Source: Pararcticibacter amylolyticus (GTDB lineage Bacteria; Bacteroidota; Bacteroidia; Sphingobacteriales; Sphingobacteriaceae). Taken from it: a stretch of 33,282 nt of DNA. The position numbers were made by a program, and so were the translations under genes. Positions 22,647-31,949 of the stretch are shown one piece after another. Position 1 is the stretch's first letter. Each line of letters opens with the position of its first letter. The notes beneath the pieces were generated by a model, which saw only the letters and a list, made by a program, of their open reading frames with translations, was not told the DNA's origin and made no database searches. Where the stretch lies: positions 1 to 33,282 of the forward strand of contig NZ_QEAS01000005.1 in NCBI RefSeq assembly GCF_003130405.1, in the 5' to 3' direction.

Positions 22647-24104
22647 ATGCTCAAAATCCGAGTACAGGGACTTCTATTGCCCTTTTTAAAGCAAAAATCG
22701 AAACAACACGAACACCCTGCGGAACTGCCCGCCCCAAAGGAGCCAGCCTCACCCGAGAAGCTCCTCGGCCAGTATCTGCTAGCCTTTTACATCCTGATGA
22801 TCATCCTCTTCTCCCTGATGGCCATCGTCAGTACATATGCACAGACTCCCGCTGCCGGCCTCCGGCCCGGAGACCCCGTCCCCGAAACCTTCTGGCAACA
22901 ACGCGTCCAGCTTTCCGGTGACACCGGTAAGCCCACCCCAACCACCCTTGCCAGCTACAAAGGCAAACTCATCATCCTCGACTTTTGGGCCACCTGGTGT
23001 TCCCCCTGCATAGCCATGATGCCCAAAATGGATAGCCTTCAGAAAGCCTTTGAAGGAAACGTGCAGTTTGTGCCGGTCACCTACCAGAAAGAAGCAGAAG
23101 TCCACGCCTTCCAGCAAAACCTGCAGCGCCAAAAGGGGAGGGCCTGGAGTCTGCCCGAACTAACAGGCGATACCCTGCTCCACCGTCTTTTTCCCCATAC
23201 CCTGCTCCCGCACGAAGTTTGGATAGACGCCACAGGAACCGTCAGGCACATCACCGGGGGAGAAAGCATCACCGCTGAAAACATCAGGAAAGCACTCAGC
23301 GGCCTCCCGCTGAATGTCCGGCCAAAAGAAGATGCACCCGCCCTTGACTATGATAACAAAGCACCCCTGCTGTACAGGGGCAACGGCGACGACGGCAGCA
23401 GGAGCTTCCTGTACCACTCCCTGTTTACCCGCTATATCACCGGCCTTTATCCTTCCGGCTACAATCTCTTCCGCCAGGACAGCAATACGGTAAAAGTAGT
23501 TTTCCGCAATGTCTCCCCCGACTGGTTCTTCGGCCTGGCCTATGGCGGTGGCAAGCGCTTTATCCGGGGAAACCGCATGGACCTCCGCTTAAAGGATGCC
23601 GCCGCCTTTCGCTGGACGAAAGCCGACAGCCTTCCCTATGACCAGTGGAAGCTTACCCATACCTACTGTTATGAAGCGATCCTGCCAGCCTCCGGAAAGG
23701 CGGACCTGTTCCTTCGGATGCAGGAAGACCTGAGACGTTACCTGCCGCAGTACGAAGCCCGGCTGGATACCTCGCCCCGCAAATGCCTGGTGCTGGTAAA
23801 GACCGGCTCAGAAGATAAGCTGTTCTCAAAAGGAGGAAAGCCCGAAGCCCGGTTCGACCGCTTCGGCTGCCAGCTCCGGAACGTATACCTCAGCCGCCTG
23901 ATAGAACGGCTGGAAGGCTATGACCTGCAGAACAGCCCTATGCCGGTGATCGATGAAACGCGATACCACCAGAAGGTAGACCTCGAACTGAAGGCCGACC
24001 TCTCTGATGTGCAGTCGCTCAACAAGGCACTTGCCCCCTACGGGCTGCGCTTCGTGGAAGCAGATAGACCAATCGAAATGCTGGTGATCACCGACCGGCC
24101 GTAA
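22647..24104 (+). CDS. TlpA-like thioredoxin protein fused to a DUF3738-like domain
   Basis: 485 residues. There is one membrane segment at ~41-64 after a basic Pro/Lys-rich start, so it is probably a signal anchor with the rest in the periplasm. Residues ~75-215 are a TlpA/AhpC-like thioredoxin fold: GDPVPETFW, YKGKLIILDFWATWCSPC (Cys118-Ser-Pro-Cys121), then HEVWIDATGTVRHITGG. The C-terminal ~270 residues end in MPVIDETRYHQKVDLELKAD, LNKALAPYGLRFVEA and IEMLVIT. That is the pattern of DUF3738 ('P-V-D-T-G ... yDl-L ... L-yGL-L ... lVi'). This combination recurs just before SusC/SusD genes in Chitinophagaceae as I recall. It may handle disulfides or metal-bound substrates at the outer membrane system. 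Confidence 0.85.
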   Translation: MLKIRVQGLLLPFLKQKSKQHEHPAELPAPKEPASPEKLLGQYLLAFYILMIILFSLMAIVSTYAQTPAAGLRPGDPVPETFWQQRVQLSGDTGKPTPTTLASYKGKLIILDFWATWCSPCIAMMPKMDSLQKAFEGNVQFVPVTYQKEAEVHAFQQNLQRQKGRAWSLPELTGDTLLHRLFPHTLLPHEVWIDATGTVRHITGGESITAENIRKALSGLPLNVRPKEDAPALDYDNKAPLLYRGNGDDGSRSFLYHSLFTRYITGLYPSGYNLFRQDSNTVKVVFRNVSPDWFFGLAYGGGKRFIRGNRMDLRLKDAAAFRWTKADSLPYDQWKLTHTYCYEAILPASGKADLFLRMQEDLRRYLPQYEARLDTSPRKCLVLVKTGSEDKLFSKGGKPEARFDRFGCQLRNVYLSRLIERLEGYDLQNSPMPVIDETRYHQKVDLELKADLSDVQSLNKALAPYGLRFVEADRPIEMLVITDRP

Positions 24105-24131
24105 CATCCATCCACCCTTAATCACAAAACG

Positions 24132-27100
24132 ATGAAATATATCCTTTTATCCATCATACTATTCTGCTTTACTATTTTACCAGCAACCGCCCAGGTCAGG
24201 CTGGAAGGGAGGGTGCTTGCCGCCACTACCCGCCAGCCCGTAACCGGCGCCACCGTTACCCTTGCAGGAACAAAAATCGCTACCGTTACCAGCCGCGACG
24301 GCCGCTTCAGCCTGGAAGCCGGGGCCGGGAAATACGTCCTGCACGTTCGCTTTATCGGCTTTAAGCCCTATAGTTCAGAAGTGACCCTTCCCCCGAAAAC
24401 CGAAGGGCTCATTCTGCTGGAGGAGGCCACCAACGAACTCAGTGAAGTCACCGTATCCACCGGTTACCAGGAACTCCCCGCCGAACGGGCCGCCGGATCA
24501 TTCGTCAAGGTCGATCACAACTTACTCAACCGGAGAGTAAGCCCCGATATCATCAGCCGCCTGGAAGACCTGGTGCCTGGCCTGACCATTAACCGCATAG
24601 CCGCCTCCAACCCCAATGACCAGACGCAGATCAGCATCCGCGGGCAGAGCACCATTTCCGGCCGTCCCGATCCGCTCATCGTAGTCGATCACTTTCCCTT
24701 CGACGGCAGCATAGATGACATCAACCCGAACGACGTAGAAAGCATCACCGTACTAAAAGACGCCGCCGCCGCTTCCGTATGGGGAGCCAAAGCAGGGAAC
24801 GGCGTGATCGTGATCAGTACCCAAAAGGGACGGTTTAACCAGAAGCCCCAGGTTTCCTTTAACTCCAGTTTCACCGGCGGAGGCCGTCCCGACCTGTACT
24901 ACCAGCCGCGCATGTCGTCTTCCGATTTTATCGACATGGAGAAATACCTGTTCAGCAAACAATATTATAAAACCGCCGAAGCCTCCACCAGCCACGCTCC
25001 GCTAAGCCCCGTAGTGGAGCTGCTGACGGCGGCAAGAGACGGAAAGATCGCTGCGGATGAGGCGGACCGGCAGATTGAGGCCATGAAGGAGTATGACCTG
25101 CGCAACGACCTGCGAACGTATTTTTACCGCAACAGCTTTAACCAGCAATACCAGCTTGCCGTGAGCGGGGGAGGAGAAGGGCAGCGCTACTATATCTCGG
25201 GAGGGTACGACCGCAACCTGGCCAATACCCGGGGCAACCAGTTCAGCCGCCTCAGCTTTACGGCCAGCAACACCTACCGGCTGCTCAGCGGCAGGCTGCA
25301 GTTGAGCCCCTCGGTTTTCTTTACGCAAACAAAGGAGGGCCAAAGCACTGCCCTTAACGATGTGCAAAGCAAGCCCTATACCACCAGCATCACGTACCCC
25401 TACGCCCGCCTGGCAGACGAGAACGGTAACCCGCTGGCCGTGACCCGCGACTTCAGGCAGGATTTCGTGGGATCGGCAGAGGAGAAAGGGCTGCTGAGCT
25501 GGGAGTACCGCCCGCTGGACGAACTGGCCCTTTCCGATGATCATACCAAAGCGGGCGATTACCGGATTAACCTCGGCCTGCGGTACACCATCCTGAAGGG
25601 CCTCAGCGCCGATCTGCTGTACCAGTACCGGCACGAACTGTCCGAACAGCGCAACCTGCACAGCCAGGAAAGTTATTACACCCGCGATATGATCAATAAG
25701 TTCACGCAGGTAGCCTCCGGCGGCACGCTCACCCGCCCGGTGCCCCGGGGGGCTATCACCGCAGATAACATCAGCAGGCAGAACGGGCAGAACCTGCGCC
25801 TTCAGCTCAATTACAATTATACCCTGAACGGCTCCGAGCTGAGCGGCATCGCCGGGTACGAGATCAAAGACCTCGGCACGCTCGCCAGTTACACCCTGCG
25901 CTACGGCTACGACCAGGAACACGCCAAAGCCGCCGTGGTCGATTATCTCAGCCCCTACCGGCTGTATTATTCAACAACGGGTTCAACCAGTTACATCCGC
26001 AATGCCGATAATGAAACCGACCTCACCGACCGCTTTATATCCTATTACGCCAACGCCGCTTACGCCCTGAAGAAGCGGTACCTGCTGAACGGGAGCGTGA
26101 GGCTCGACCGCTCCAACCTCTTCGGGGTGAAAACCAACCAGAAGGGCGTACCGCTCTGGTCGGCAGGCCTGGGCTGGAATCTCAGCAATGAAGCGTTCTA
26201 TCAGGTCAGTTTCCTGCCTTACCTGAAGCTGAGGGCCACCTACGGGTACAACGGGAACGTGAACCGTTCCATTTCGGCATATGTGACGGCCCGGTATGAC
26301 GCCGGTACTTCCACAGACAGTAAACTGCCTTATGCCACGGTAGTCAACCCGCCCAATCCCGAGCTCCGCTGGGAACGGGTGCAGGTGATGAATTTCGGCG
26401 CCGACTTCGCCTCCGCCAAAAACAGGGTGCAGGGAACGTTGGAGTACTATCGTAAGAAGGGGACCGACCTGATCGGCAGGATCGCCGTAGCTCCCTCCAC
26501 CGGCATCAGCGCCTATACCGGCAACTTTGCCGATATCAAAGGCAGCGGCCTGGAAGTCTCCCTGCATACGCAGAACACGACAGGCAGGCTGGCCTGGTCA
26601 AGCGATTTCCTTTTCAGCACGGCCAGGGACAAGGTCACCTCCTACGGGGCCACTTCACTCACCACCCAGTACCTTCAGTCGGGGTATTCGGGCACAGCAC
26701 CCCTGGAGGGAAAGCCGCTTTACGCTATTTACAGCTATGCCTGGGCAGGTCTCGACCCGGCAACCGGCGATCCGCAGGGGTATCTTAACGGCGAGGTGAG
26801 TAAAAATTACAGCCAGATCATCGGTACAGCTACCCCCGCGACCCTCGCCTATAACGGCCCTTCAAGGCCGCAGGTGTACGGATCCCTGCGCAATACCCTG
26901 AGCTGGCGGAACCTGTCGGTATCGGCCAGTATCAGTTACCGGTTCCACTATTTCTTCCGGCGGGAGTCGGTCCGCTATGCCAATGTGCTGGCCGCTCTGG
27001 GCGGGCACGGGGATTATGCAGAACGCTGGCAGCAGGCCGGCGATGAAGCCTTCACCAGCGTGCCTTCCATGCCGGCTTACGGCACCAGCGGGATTACCAA

Positions 27101-27353
27101 CCGGGATAACTTTTACCTGTACTCGGCCGCCCTGGTAGAAAAAGGCGACCATATCCGGCTGCAGGACATCAGCATTAATTATGCGCTGAAGAAGGCGGCA
27201 CTGCCGAAGCTTCCCTTCAATACCGTACAGCTTTACGGCTATATCAATAACCTGGGGATCCTGTGGCGGAAAAATAAGGCCGGCCTGGATCCTGATTATC
27301 AGACGATGTTACCGGTAACCACTTTCGCTGCCGGGCTTAAAGTTGACTTTTAA
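24132..27353 (+). CDS. SusC/RagA-family TonB-linked outer membrane protein
   Basis: 1073 residues. Signal peptide 1-20 is followed by a carboxypeptidase-D-like regulatory domain (RLEGRVLAATTRQPVTGATV, residues 23-~98), then the TonB-box-like NELSEVTVSTGYQ (101-113). The plug follows (SPDIISRLEDLVPG, QTQISIRGQSTISG at 165-178, NPNDVESITVLKDAAAASVW at 199-218), then a beta-barrel to the end with aromatic C-terminus (FAAGLKVDF). SusC proteins import glycans or other oligomers with a SusD lid, powered by TonB. It starts 27 bases after the TlpA gene and its stop shares a base with an ATG in front of the SusD gene, so the three are an operon. No glycoside hydrolase is present, so the substrate is unknown. 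Confidence 0.95.
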   Translation: MKYILLSIILFCFTILPATAQVRLEGRVLAATTRQPVTGATVTLAGTKIATVTSRDGRFSLEAGAGKYVLHVRFIGFKPYSSEVTLPPKTEGLILLEEATNELSEVTVSTGYQELPAERAAGSFVKVDHNLLNRRVSPDIISRLEDLVPGLTINRIAASNPNDQTQISIRGQSTISGRPDPLIVVDHFPFDGSIDDINPNDVESITVLKDAAAASVWGAKAGNGVIVISTQKGRFNQKPQVSFNSSFTGGGRPDLYYQPRMSSSDFIDMEKYLFSKQYYKTAEASTSHAPLSPVVELLTAARDGKIAADEADRQIEAMKEYDLRNDLRTYFYRNSFNQQYQLAVSGGGEGQRYYISGGYDRNLANTRGNQFSRLSFTASNTYRLLSGRLQLSPSVFFTQTKEGQSTALNDVQSKPYTTSITYPYARLADENGNPLAVTRDFRQDFVGSAEEKGLLSWEYRPLDELALSDDHTKAGDYRINLGLRYTILKGLSADLLYQYRHELSEQRNLHSQESYYTRDMINKFTQVASGGTLTRPVPRGAITADNISRQNGQNLRLQLNYNYTLNGSELSGIAGYEIKDLGTLASYTLRYGYDQEHAKAAVVDYLSPYRLYYSTTGSTSYIRNADNETDLTDRFISYYANAAYALKKRYLLNGSVRLDRSNLFGVKTNQKGVPLWSAGLGWNLSNEAFYQVSFLPYLKLRATYGYNGNVNRSISAYVTARYDAGTSTDSKLPYATVVNPPNPELRWERVQVMNFGADFASAKNRVQGTLEYYRKKGTDLIGRIAVAPSTGISAYTGNFADIKGSGLEVSLHTQNTTGRLAWSSDFLFSTARDKVTSYGATSLTTQYLQSGYSGTAPLEGKPLYAIYSYAWAGLDPATGDPQGYLNGEVSKNYSQIIGTATPATLAYNGPSRPQVYGSLRNTLSWRNLSVSASISYRFHYFFRRESVRYANVLAALGGHGDYAERWQQAGDEAFTSVPSMPAYGTSGITNRDNFYLYSAALVEKGDHIRLQDISINYALKKAALPKLPFNTVQLYGYINNLGILWRKNKAGLDPDYQTMLPVTTFAAGLKVDF

Positions 27354-27364
27354 TGTTAAGAACA

Positions 27365-28732
27365 ATGAAAAAAACGATCCTCCTGTTGCTAAGCGTTCTG
27401 GCCGTGGCCCTCATCTCCTGCCAGGACAAATTTCTTGAAGCAAAACCCGATAAGGCCCTGCTGGTGCCGGCTACGCCGGACGACTTTCAGGCTTTGATGG
27501 ACGATGCTTTTACCATGAATACCATGCCGGGGCTAAGCATCATCAGCGATGGCGATTACAGTATTTCAGATGCTGGCTGGAAAGCTTTCTCTGTTCCTTA
27601 TGTAACAAACAGTTATATCTGGGCGGAGCAGATCTACGAGGGGCAGGGGGTGACCGACTGGTCAATGCCTTACCAGCAGGTATTTAACGCCAATATCGTG
27701 CTGGAGGGGCTCGGTAAGCTTGACCGTGGAGCCGTTGGTGACCAGCGGTACAACGAACTAAAAGGCTCTGCCTTGTTTTACAGGGCGCTTGCTTTTTTCA
27801 ATATTGCCCAGACTTTCGCTGCGCCTTATGATAAAAGTACATTGGCTGCTACACCCGGAATCCCCGTCAGGCTCAGTTCTGACATCAATAGTCCTTCTTC
27901 CGGCGGTACCCTTCAGGAAACCTATCAGCAAATTGAACACGACCTGCTGGCGGCCATGCCGCTTCTTCCGGACAGGGCACGGCCGGCAAACAGGCCCTCA
28001 AAGCAGGCCGCCCGGGCTTTCTTTGCCCGGATGTACCTGGCGATGGAAGAATATGATAAAGCAGAACGGTACGCAGATTCCTGTCTGAAAGTGCAGAACA
28101 GCCTTTTGGATTATAATAATCTGGACACCAATTCAACCCGGCCATTCCCTGCGGTTTTTTCGGGAGACAATCCGGAAGTAATATATTATCTGGTGTTAAG
28201 AGGAAATTCGTTTACAGTGTCGTCATTAGCTACAGTGGAGCCCCTTCTGTATGATTTGTACCAGGCGGGGGACCTTAGGAAAAAACTTTTCTTCAGGGAC
28301 CGGGGCAGTGGTATTTATACCTTCAAAGGATCGTATAACGGGGCGAATACTATCGCAGGTACCCTTTTTGGGGGCTTCGCCACCGATGAACTGTATCTGA
28401 TCAGGGCCGAATGCTATGCGCGGCGCGGAGAAAAAGAGCTGGCAGAAAAGGATTTGAACACGTTACTTTCCATGCGGTTTAAAAGTGAGAACTTTGCACC
28501 GGTACACACCGCGGATGCCGGAAGCGCCCTGGAAAGGGTCATGCTCGAAAGAAGAAAAGAACTGATAGAACGGGGATTGCGCTGGTATGATCTCCGGCGG
28601 CTTAATAAAGATCCCCGCTTTGCTGTCACCCTGCGGCGGGTAGTGGATGGTACTACCTATACCCTGCCTCCAAATTCAGCCAGATATACTTTCCCTTTTC
28701 CCGATGATGAGATAAAAGCAGGCGGGTTCTGA
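27365..28732 (+). CDS. SusD/RagB-family lipoprotein
   Basis: About 455 residues from the ATG at 27365, which gives a clean lipoprotein signal (MKKTILLLLSVLAVALISC, Cys19). An ATG at 27353 overlaps the SusC stop and would add four residues; it may couple translation. Typical features follow: QDKFLEAKPDKALLVPATPD, YQQVFNANIVLEGL, the SusD TPR stretch (YNELKGSALFYRALAFFNIA), PGIPVRL, and the C-terminal ELYLIRAECYARRGEKELAE and MLERRKELIERGLRWYDLRR. SusD proteins sit on the cell surface and close over the SusC barrel. A strong terminator follows. Confidence 0.94.
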   Translation: MKKTILLLLSVLAVALISCQDKFLEAKPDKALLVPATPDDFQALMDDAFTMNTMPGLSIISDGDYSISDAGWKAFSVPYVTNSYIWAEQIYEGQGVTDWSMPYQQVFNANIVLEGLGKLDRGAVGDQRYNELKGSALFYRALAFFNIAQTFAAPYDKSTLAATPGIPVRLSSDINSPSSGGTLQETYQQIEHDLLAAMPLLPDRARPANRPSKQAARAFFARMYLAMEEYDKAERYADSCLKVQNSLLDYNNLDTNSTRPFPAVFSGDNPEVIYYLVLRGNSFTVSSLATVEPLLYDLYQAGDLRKKLFFRDRGSGIYTFKGSYNGANTIAGTLFGGFATDELYLIRAECYARRGEKELAEKDLNTLLSMRFKSENFAPVHTADAGSALERVMLERRKELIERGLRWYDLRRLNKDPRFAVTLRRVVDGTTYTLPPNSARYTFPFPDDEIKAGGF

Positions 28733-28763
28733 GAAAACAATGCCGGATAGTGTCGGGGAAATA

Positions 28764-28798
28764 AAAGGGGGGCCTGTTGTTGATTGCAGGCCCCCTTT
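28764..28798 (+). terminator. Terminator after the SusC/D operon
   Basis: A GC-rich hairpin: GGGGGCCTG (28768-28776) pairs with CAGGCCCCC (28787-28795) around a ten-base loop, extended by A/T and G-U pairs. The + strand right flank is TTTCTT; the left flank is A-rich, so it could also stop the - strand gene ending at 28831. Confidence 0.85.
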
Positions 28799-28830
28799 CT
28801 TATTCGCATTACCGGGAAGGCAATAATGGA

Positions 28831-29127
28831 TTAATCGACTAAGCTGAATGTTCCGTTTGTGACGGTTTCAGGTATGCGGAGCGCATCAGGATCGGCCCCA
28901 GGAGCACTGGGGTCAGAAGTATATTCAGCGGTACAAATCCCGTTGCCGTTACATTGGTAAGCGCTGGGATCTGCATTGGTGACGTTATGCCAGTTACCCT
29001 GCGCATCCTGTCCCCAGCGGTCGCCTTGCCTTTTGCTGGCATTGCTGCCGGCAAAAACGACGGTGGAGGTGGCTATCAGGGCGATAACTCCGAACCAGTT
29101 GATTTTTTTAAACAGATTTTTCATCAT
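28831..29127 (-). CDS. Small exported DUF6520-like peptide
   Basis: 98 residues with a signal-like N-terminus (LFKKINWFGVIALIATSTVV). The mature part carries WGQDAQGNWHNVT, AYQCNGNGICTAEY and a short acidic tail. 'W--D--GNWH--- ... Y-C------CTA-Y' is the pattern of DUF6520 proteins, which are small and exported in Bacteroidota and usually occur beside MauE/DoxX genes, as here. Two ATGs lie in tandem (29127 and 29124). Role unknown. Confidence 0.75.
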   Translation of the reverse strand: MMKNLFKKINWFGVIALIATSTVVFAGSNASKRQGDRWGQDAQGNWHNVTNADPSAYQCNGNGICTAEYTSDPSAPGADPDALRIPETVTNGTFSLVD

Positions 29128-29288
29128 CTTTTAAATTAACCAGGTGAACATGCGGCCGGATTCCTCAGGTTCGGTCACTTGACCTGCCGGAAGGCTGCCT
29201 TTGGCCTTAGCGCTTCCGGGGTTCTCTCTGGCTGATTGCAGAAGGAGGCCGGCCTTCCGCAGTTGCTTATATCATGTTTGCAGCGCTG

Positions 29289-29846
29289 TCACGGCTCCTC
29301 CTTTCTGCCGGAAGTCCCTTTCTGACCCCCGCTTTTAATGGTGAATACTATAGCGATTGCCGATAATGCCGCAAAGAAGAGGTTGAAAGCCAGGTGCTGC
29401 CAGTAACCGAGGTGTTTGATGATGCCGCCGCAGGAGCAGGGGGTCCGCCCGAAGGCATTGCTCATGGTGATGGCAATGTAGAGGCTGAAAGTAATGAGCA
29501 GGACCAGCGAGGCGATGAGGCCCGGCAGTTGTAGCGGCTTCCACGTCAGGCAGGCGGCCAGGACGAGTTCGGTTGCCGGGACGAGCCAGGTAAGGATCTC
29601 TGCAACGTGCACCGGAAATACCTGGTTGAGCATCTGCCGCCGGGCCTCATCGTAATCCGTCAGCTTGGAGAGTGCAGCGTATATCCAGAGGAGAATAAGC
29701 AATGCGCTGATCACGTCAACGGAGGAGGCTTTATGCGGTGTTGCTTTGATGGTCTGTTGGGGGGGTATGACGGTTTCCATATTATTTTGTGATGCTGACA
29801 TAAAGTTCCGGATATGGGGGAGGGGCTGAAAGGCCTTGTAGGTCAT
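29289..29846 (-). CDS. MauE/DoxX-family membrane protein
   Basis: 185 residues. Four hydrophobic segments: VDVISALLILLWIYAALSKL, AEILTWLVPATELVLAACLT, LPGLIASLVLLITFSLYIAI and YWQHLAFNLFFAALSAIAIV. The loop FGRTPCSCGGIIKHLG, with a C-S-C motif, is typical of MauE-like proteins, which are linked to disulfide formation. The first 15-22 residues may be leader: ATGs at 29801 and 29780 are equally good starts. It lies 161 bases before the DUF6520-like gene on the same strand; the two probably belong together. Confidence 0.85.
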   Translation of the reverse strand: MTYKAFQPLPHIRNFMSASQNNMETVIPPQQTIKATPHKASSVDVISALLILLWIYAALSKLTDYDEARRQMLNQVFPVHVAEILTWLVPATELVLAACLTWKPLQLPGLIASLVLLITFSLYIAITMSNAFGRTPCSCGGIIKHLGYWQHLAFNLFFAALSAIAIVFTIKSGGQKGTSGRKEEP

Positions 29847-30201
29847 GACTGCGGGGATGTGTGGGTTGGTGTTGAGATTGAAAACGGCCTTTGGGGAGCC
29901 TGGGAAGTGGAAGTGATTGGGCTGAAAAAAGGTGGTTGCGGGACTGATTGGGCGAAAAGTGGTAAAGCGGCTGGGTAAATCGGGCTGTTTTGTGCTTGTG
30001 GTGGGGAAGGATGGGGCTGTTTTTTATGGTTTTGGGAAGGGAATGGGAACTGCTTGCTGAATAGTGGAAGAGAGGAAAGGGGCATGAAAAGGGTGGTTGG
30101 TTTGAAAATGGCGATACAGGAGTGTTGAAAGGCGGTTTTTTGCGGTATGCGTTTTTGGATGGTTGTCGCCGGGGGCGTTTACCCTGTTTTTGCTGTTTGC
30201 T
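29847..30201. other. Non-coding stretch with strong strand asymmetry
   Basis: 355 bases very rich in G and poor in C on the + strand (many GGG and TGG runs). Frames across it translate as Pro/Ser/Lys/His-rich low-complexity peptides without any domain and are not called. It may be the decayed end of a gene or a leader of the - strand MauE gene. Confidence 0.45.
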
Positions 30202-31374
30202 TTAAATTTTGTGGGTTTCTTTGAACGCTTCCGTGAGCTTTTTGAGTTCGAGATAGAAATGGAGGATGGCGTTGTTGCCGGGCTTTTTGGCAAGGGTACG
30301 GTGGTTGAAGGGGTTGCCGTGCTGGTCTGTGTGGGTGCGGGAAAAAGCTTCTGCCGCTTCCCTGAACGTTTTGTAGGGTAACTTTTCTTTCTGGTGGAGC
30401 CATTGCAGGAGTACTGCCATGTGCGACACCGGCACCGACATCCTGAAGCCATGCTGAAGCAGGTATTCTTTGGCCAGCTCTTCGTCTTTCAGGTCGCGTT
30501 CTTCGCTTTCTGATCGTTGCCTGAGCCATTCGGTACAGAAGTCTTTCAGGCTGCGGTGTTCACGGCGGAAGGCGGGGCCGGGGAGCACGTCGACCTGTTC
30601 GGTGTTGAGCAGGGCGTCGCGCAGCATCCGGATCCGGTTTTTCCGGGTTTTGGCTTCCAGCTCTTTTTCGAAAGTATCCCTGAGATGCCTGTAGAGGCCG
30701 GGATGGTTGAAGTTGGTTTTGAAGAGGATGAGCATAAGGCGGCGTTGGTAGTCTTTGCGGCGTTTGTCGGCAGCAAAGTCGCTGAGGCTGGCGGTGAAGG
30801 TTTGCAGGAAATCGTACTCGTTCCAGGCGAGCCTGAGGGATTTGCGGGGATGGATGACGGCATCGAGAGCGTGGAGGATGATCGCGCAAATGGCTTTATC
30901 GGCTTTCTTGTGATCGAGTCCTTTCCTGATCCTGGAATAGTGCAGCCTGACGGTATTTTGTGTTTCTGACTGGAAGAGGAGCGGAACGGGAAGGGTGTGG
31001 TCGGTGACATCGCCGAACCTGTTCCGGATATAGGTGATGGTGCCGCTCAGGCTTTGAAGGAGCTGGCTGCTGCCGTCAGTGCCGGGAAGGAATTTGCCGG
31101 CATGGTCAAAGTTGATGTTGCCTTCCCTGCGGAGGGTGATGGTGAGCTGGTCGGTAAGGGTAGTGAGGCTGGTGAGAAGGTCTTTGAAATAGCGGCGGAG
31201 CACACCGGCGTTGGACTGGCTGCGGTAGGCTGAATGAAGGGTTTCTTTGATGTAGTGAATTTCTTTTGCGGCCTGCTGAAGCATCTCTTGGGCGGGTAAA
31301 GCGGTTGTGCGGGGCTTGCCCGGAGGTGCGGGGTTTTCAATAAGACGGGATAAGTGCTGTAATGCCTTGTTCAT
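30202..31374 (-). CDS. Hypothetical protein, family not recognised, paired with Crp-like gene
   Basis: 390 residues, soluble, mostly helical and basic. Features include IHYIKETLHSAYRSQSNAGV, NINFDHAGKFLP, LLFQSETQNTVRLHYSRIRK, a helix-rich core (YQRRLMLILFKTNFNHPGLY), and a C-terminal region with REAAEAFSRTHTDQHGNPFN and HFYLELKKLTEAFKE. The last part (AFSRTHTDQHGNP) has a helix-turn-helix-like look, but this is weak. It starts five bases after the Crp-like gene, so they form an operon and probably share a regulatory task. I know of no function. The 390-residue - strand frame is the longest of several overlapping frames here and the only one with balanced composition. Confidence 0.72.
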   Translation of the reverse strand: MNKALQHLSRLIENPAPPGKPRTTALPAQEMLQQAAKEIHYIKETLHSAYRSQSNAGVLRRYFKDLLTSLTTLTDQLTITLRREGNINFDHAGKFLPGTDGSSQLLQSLSGTITYIRNRFGDVTDHTLPVPLLFQSETQNTVRLHYSRIRKGLDHKKADKAICAIILHALDAVIHPRKSLRLAWNEYDFLQTFTASLSDFAADKRRKDYQRRLMLILFKTNFNHPGLYRHLRDTFEKELEAKTRKNRIRMLRDALLNTEQVDVLPGPAFRREHRSLKDFCTEWLRQRSESEERDLKDEELAKEYLLQHGFRMSVPVSHMAVLLQWLHQKEKLPYKTFREAAEAFSRTHTDQHGNPFNHRTLAKKPGNNAILHFYLELKKLTEAFKETHKI

Positions 31375-31379
31375 CGTTG

Positions 31380-31949
31380 TTAAATCATGGTCATTGCTTT
31401 ATGGAATCTTTTGTAGTTGGTCCTGAGGAAGGAAATGAGGTGCTTGGTGCGGGCAAACTGCAGGATATCGGGGTATTCTTCTTTCAGGGTTTGGATGCGT
31501 GCCTCTACGGGATCGTCGAGCAGGGAAATGTTGATGCGGTTTCTTCGTTCGTTATAGTGGTGGTAGAGGGCCTGGAAGATCTTTTTGACGGCAGGGTACC
31601 CGGTGATGAGGTCCCGGTATTCGGAGTGGTCGAGCGAAAGAACGATGCTGTCGGTCTCTGAACAGATGCTGACGGGGGAAGCCTGCTGCGTGGTAAAACT
31701 TTCGGAGTGGGTGAAGAAATCGCCCCGGCCTGCAAAGCCGGTAGTGCGTTCGCCTTCGGACGTGTTGCGGTATTCGCTTACAAGGCCTTTGGTGAGGAAG
31801 TAGAGGCGGCGGTTGATGGCTCCCTGTTCGAGCAGTTTCTTGTTGGGTTTCAGTACCTGTTCTTTCATCGTACGGGTAAGGTAATGGATGGCCTCGGGCT
31901 CCGGGTCGCCGTAAAGAGAAAGGGTTTTTACGAGTAAATTTATGTCCAT
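31380..31949 (-). CDS. Crp/Fnr-family transcriptional regulator
   Basis: 189 residues. Residues ~15-115 are a cyclic-nucleotide-binding beta-roll: VLKPNKKLLEQGAINRRLYF, LTKGLVSEYRNTSEGERTTG, FAGRGDFFTHSESF. The usual R-x-A/S phosphate-binding signature is not obvious, so a different ligand or none is possible. The C-terminal ~60 residues (ARIQTLKEEYPDILQFARTK, HLISFLRTNYKRFHKAM) are the shortened HTH seen in many Bacteroidota Crp-like proteins. It is followed by the unrecognised 390-residue gene in the same operon and lies back to back with an ABC transporter operon. Confidence 0.85.
   Translation of the reverse strand: MDINLLVKTLSLYGDPEPEAIHYLTRTMKEQVLKPNKKLLEQGAINRRLYFLTKGLVSEYRNTSEGERTTGFAGRGDFFTHSESFTTQQASPVSICSETDSIVLSLDHSEYRDLITGYPAVKKIFQALYHHYNERRNRINISLLDDPVEARIQTLKEEYPDILQFARTKHLISFLRTNYKRFHKAMTMI

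Noticed and set aside
25002-25922. 306-codon - strand frame opposite the SusC gene
   Set aside because: It is an antisense shadow of the GC-rich SusC gene; composition (Val/Gln/Gly-rich) and lack of motifs argue against a gene.
30024-31010. Several Pro/Ser/Thr-rich frames overlapping the 390-residue gene
   Set aside because: They are alternate-frame readings of a GC-rich gene with biased composition; only the 390-codon frame looks like protein.
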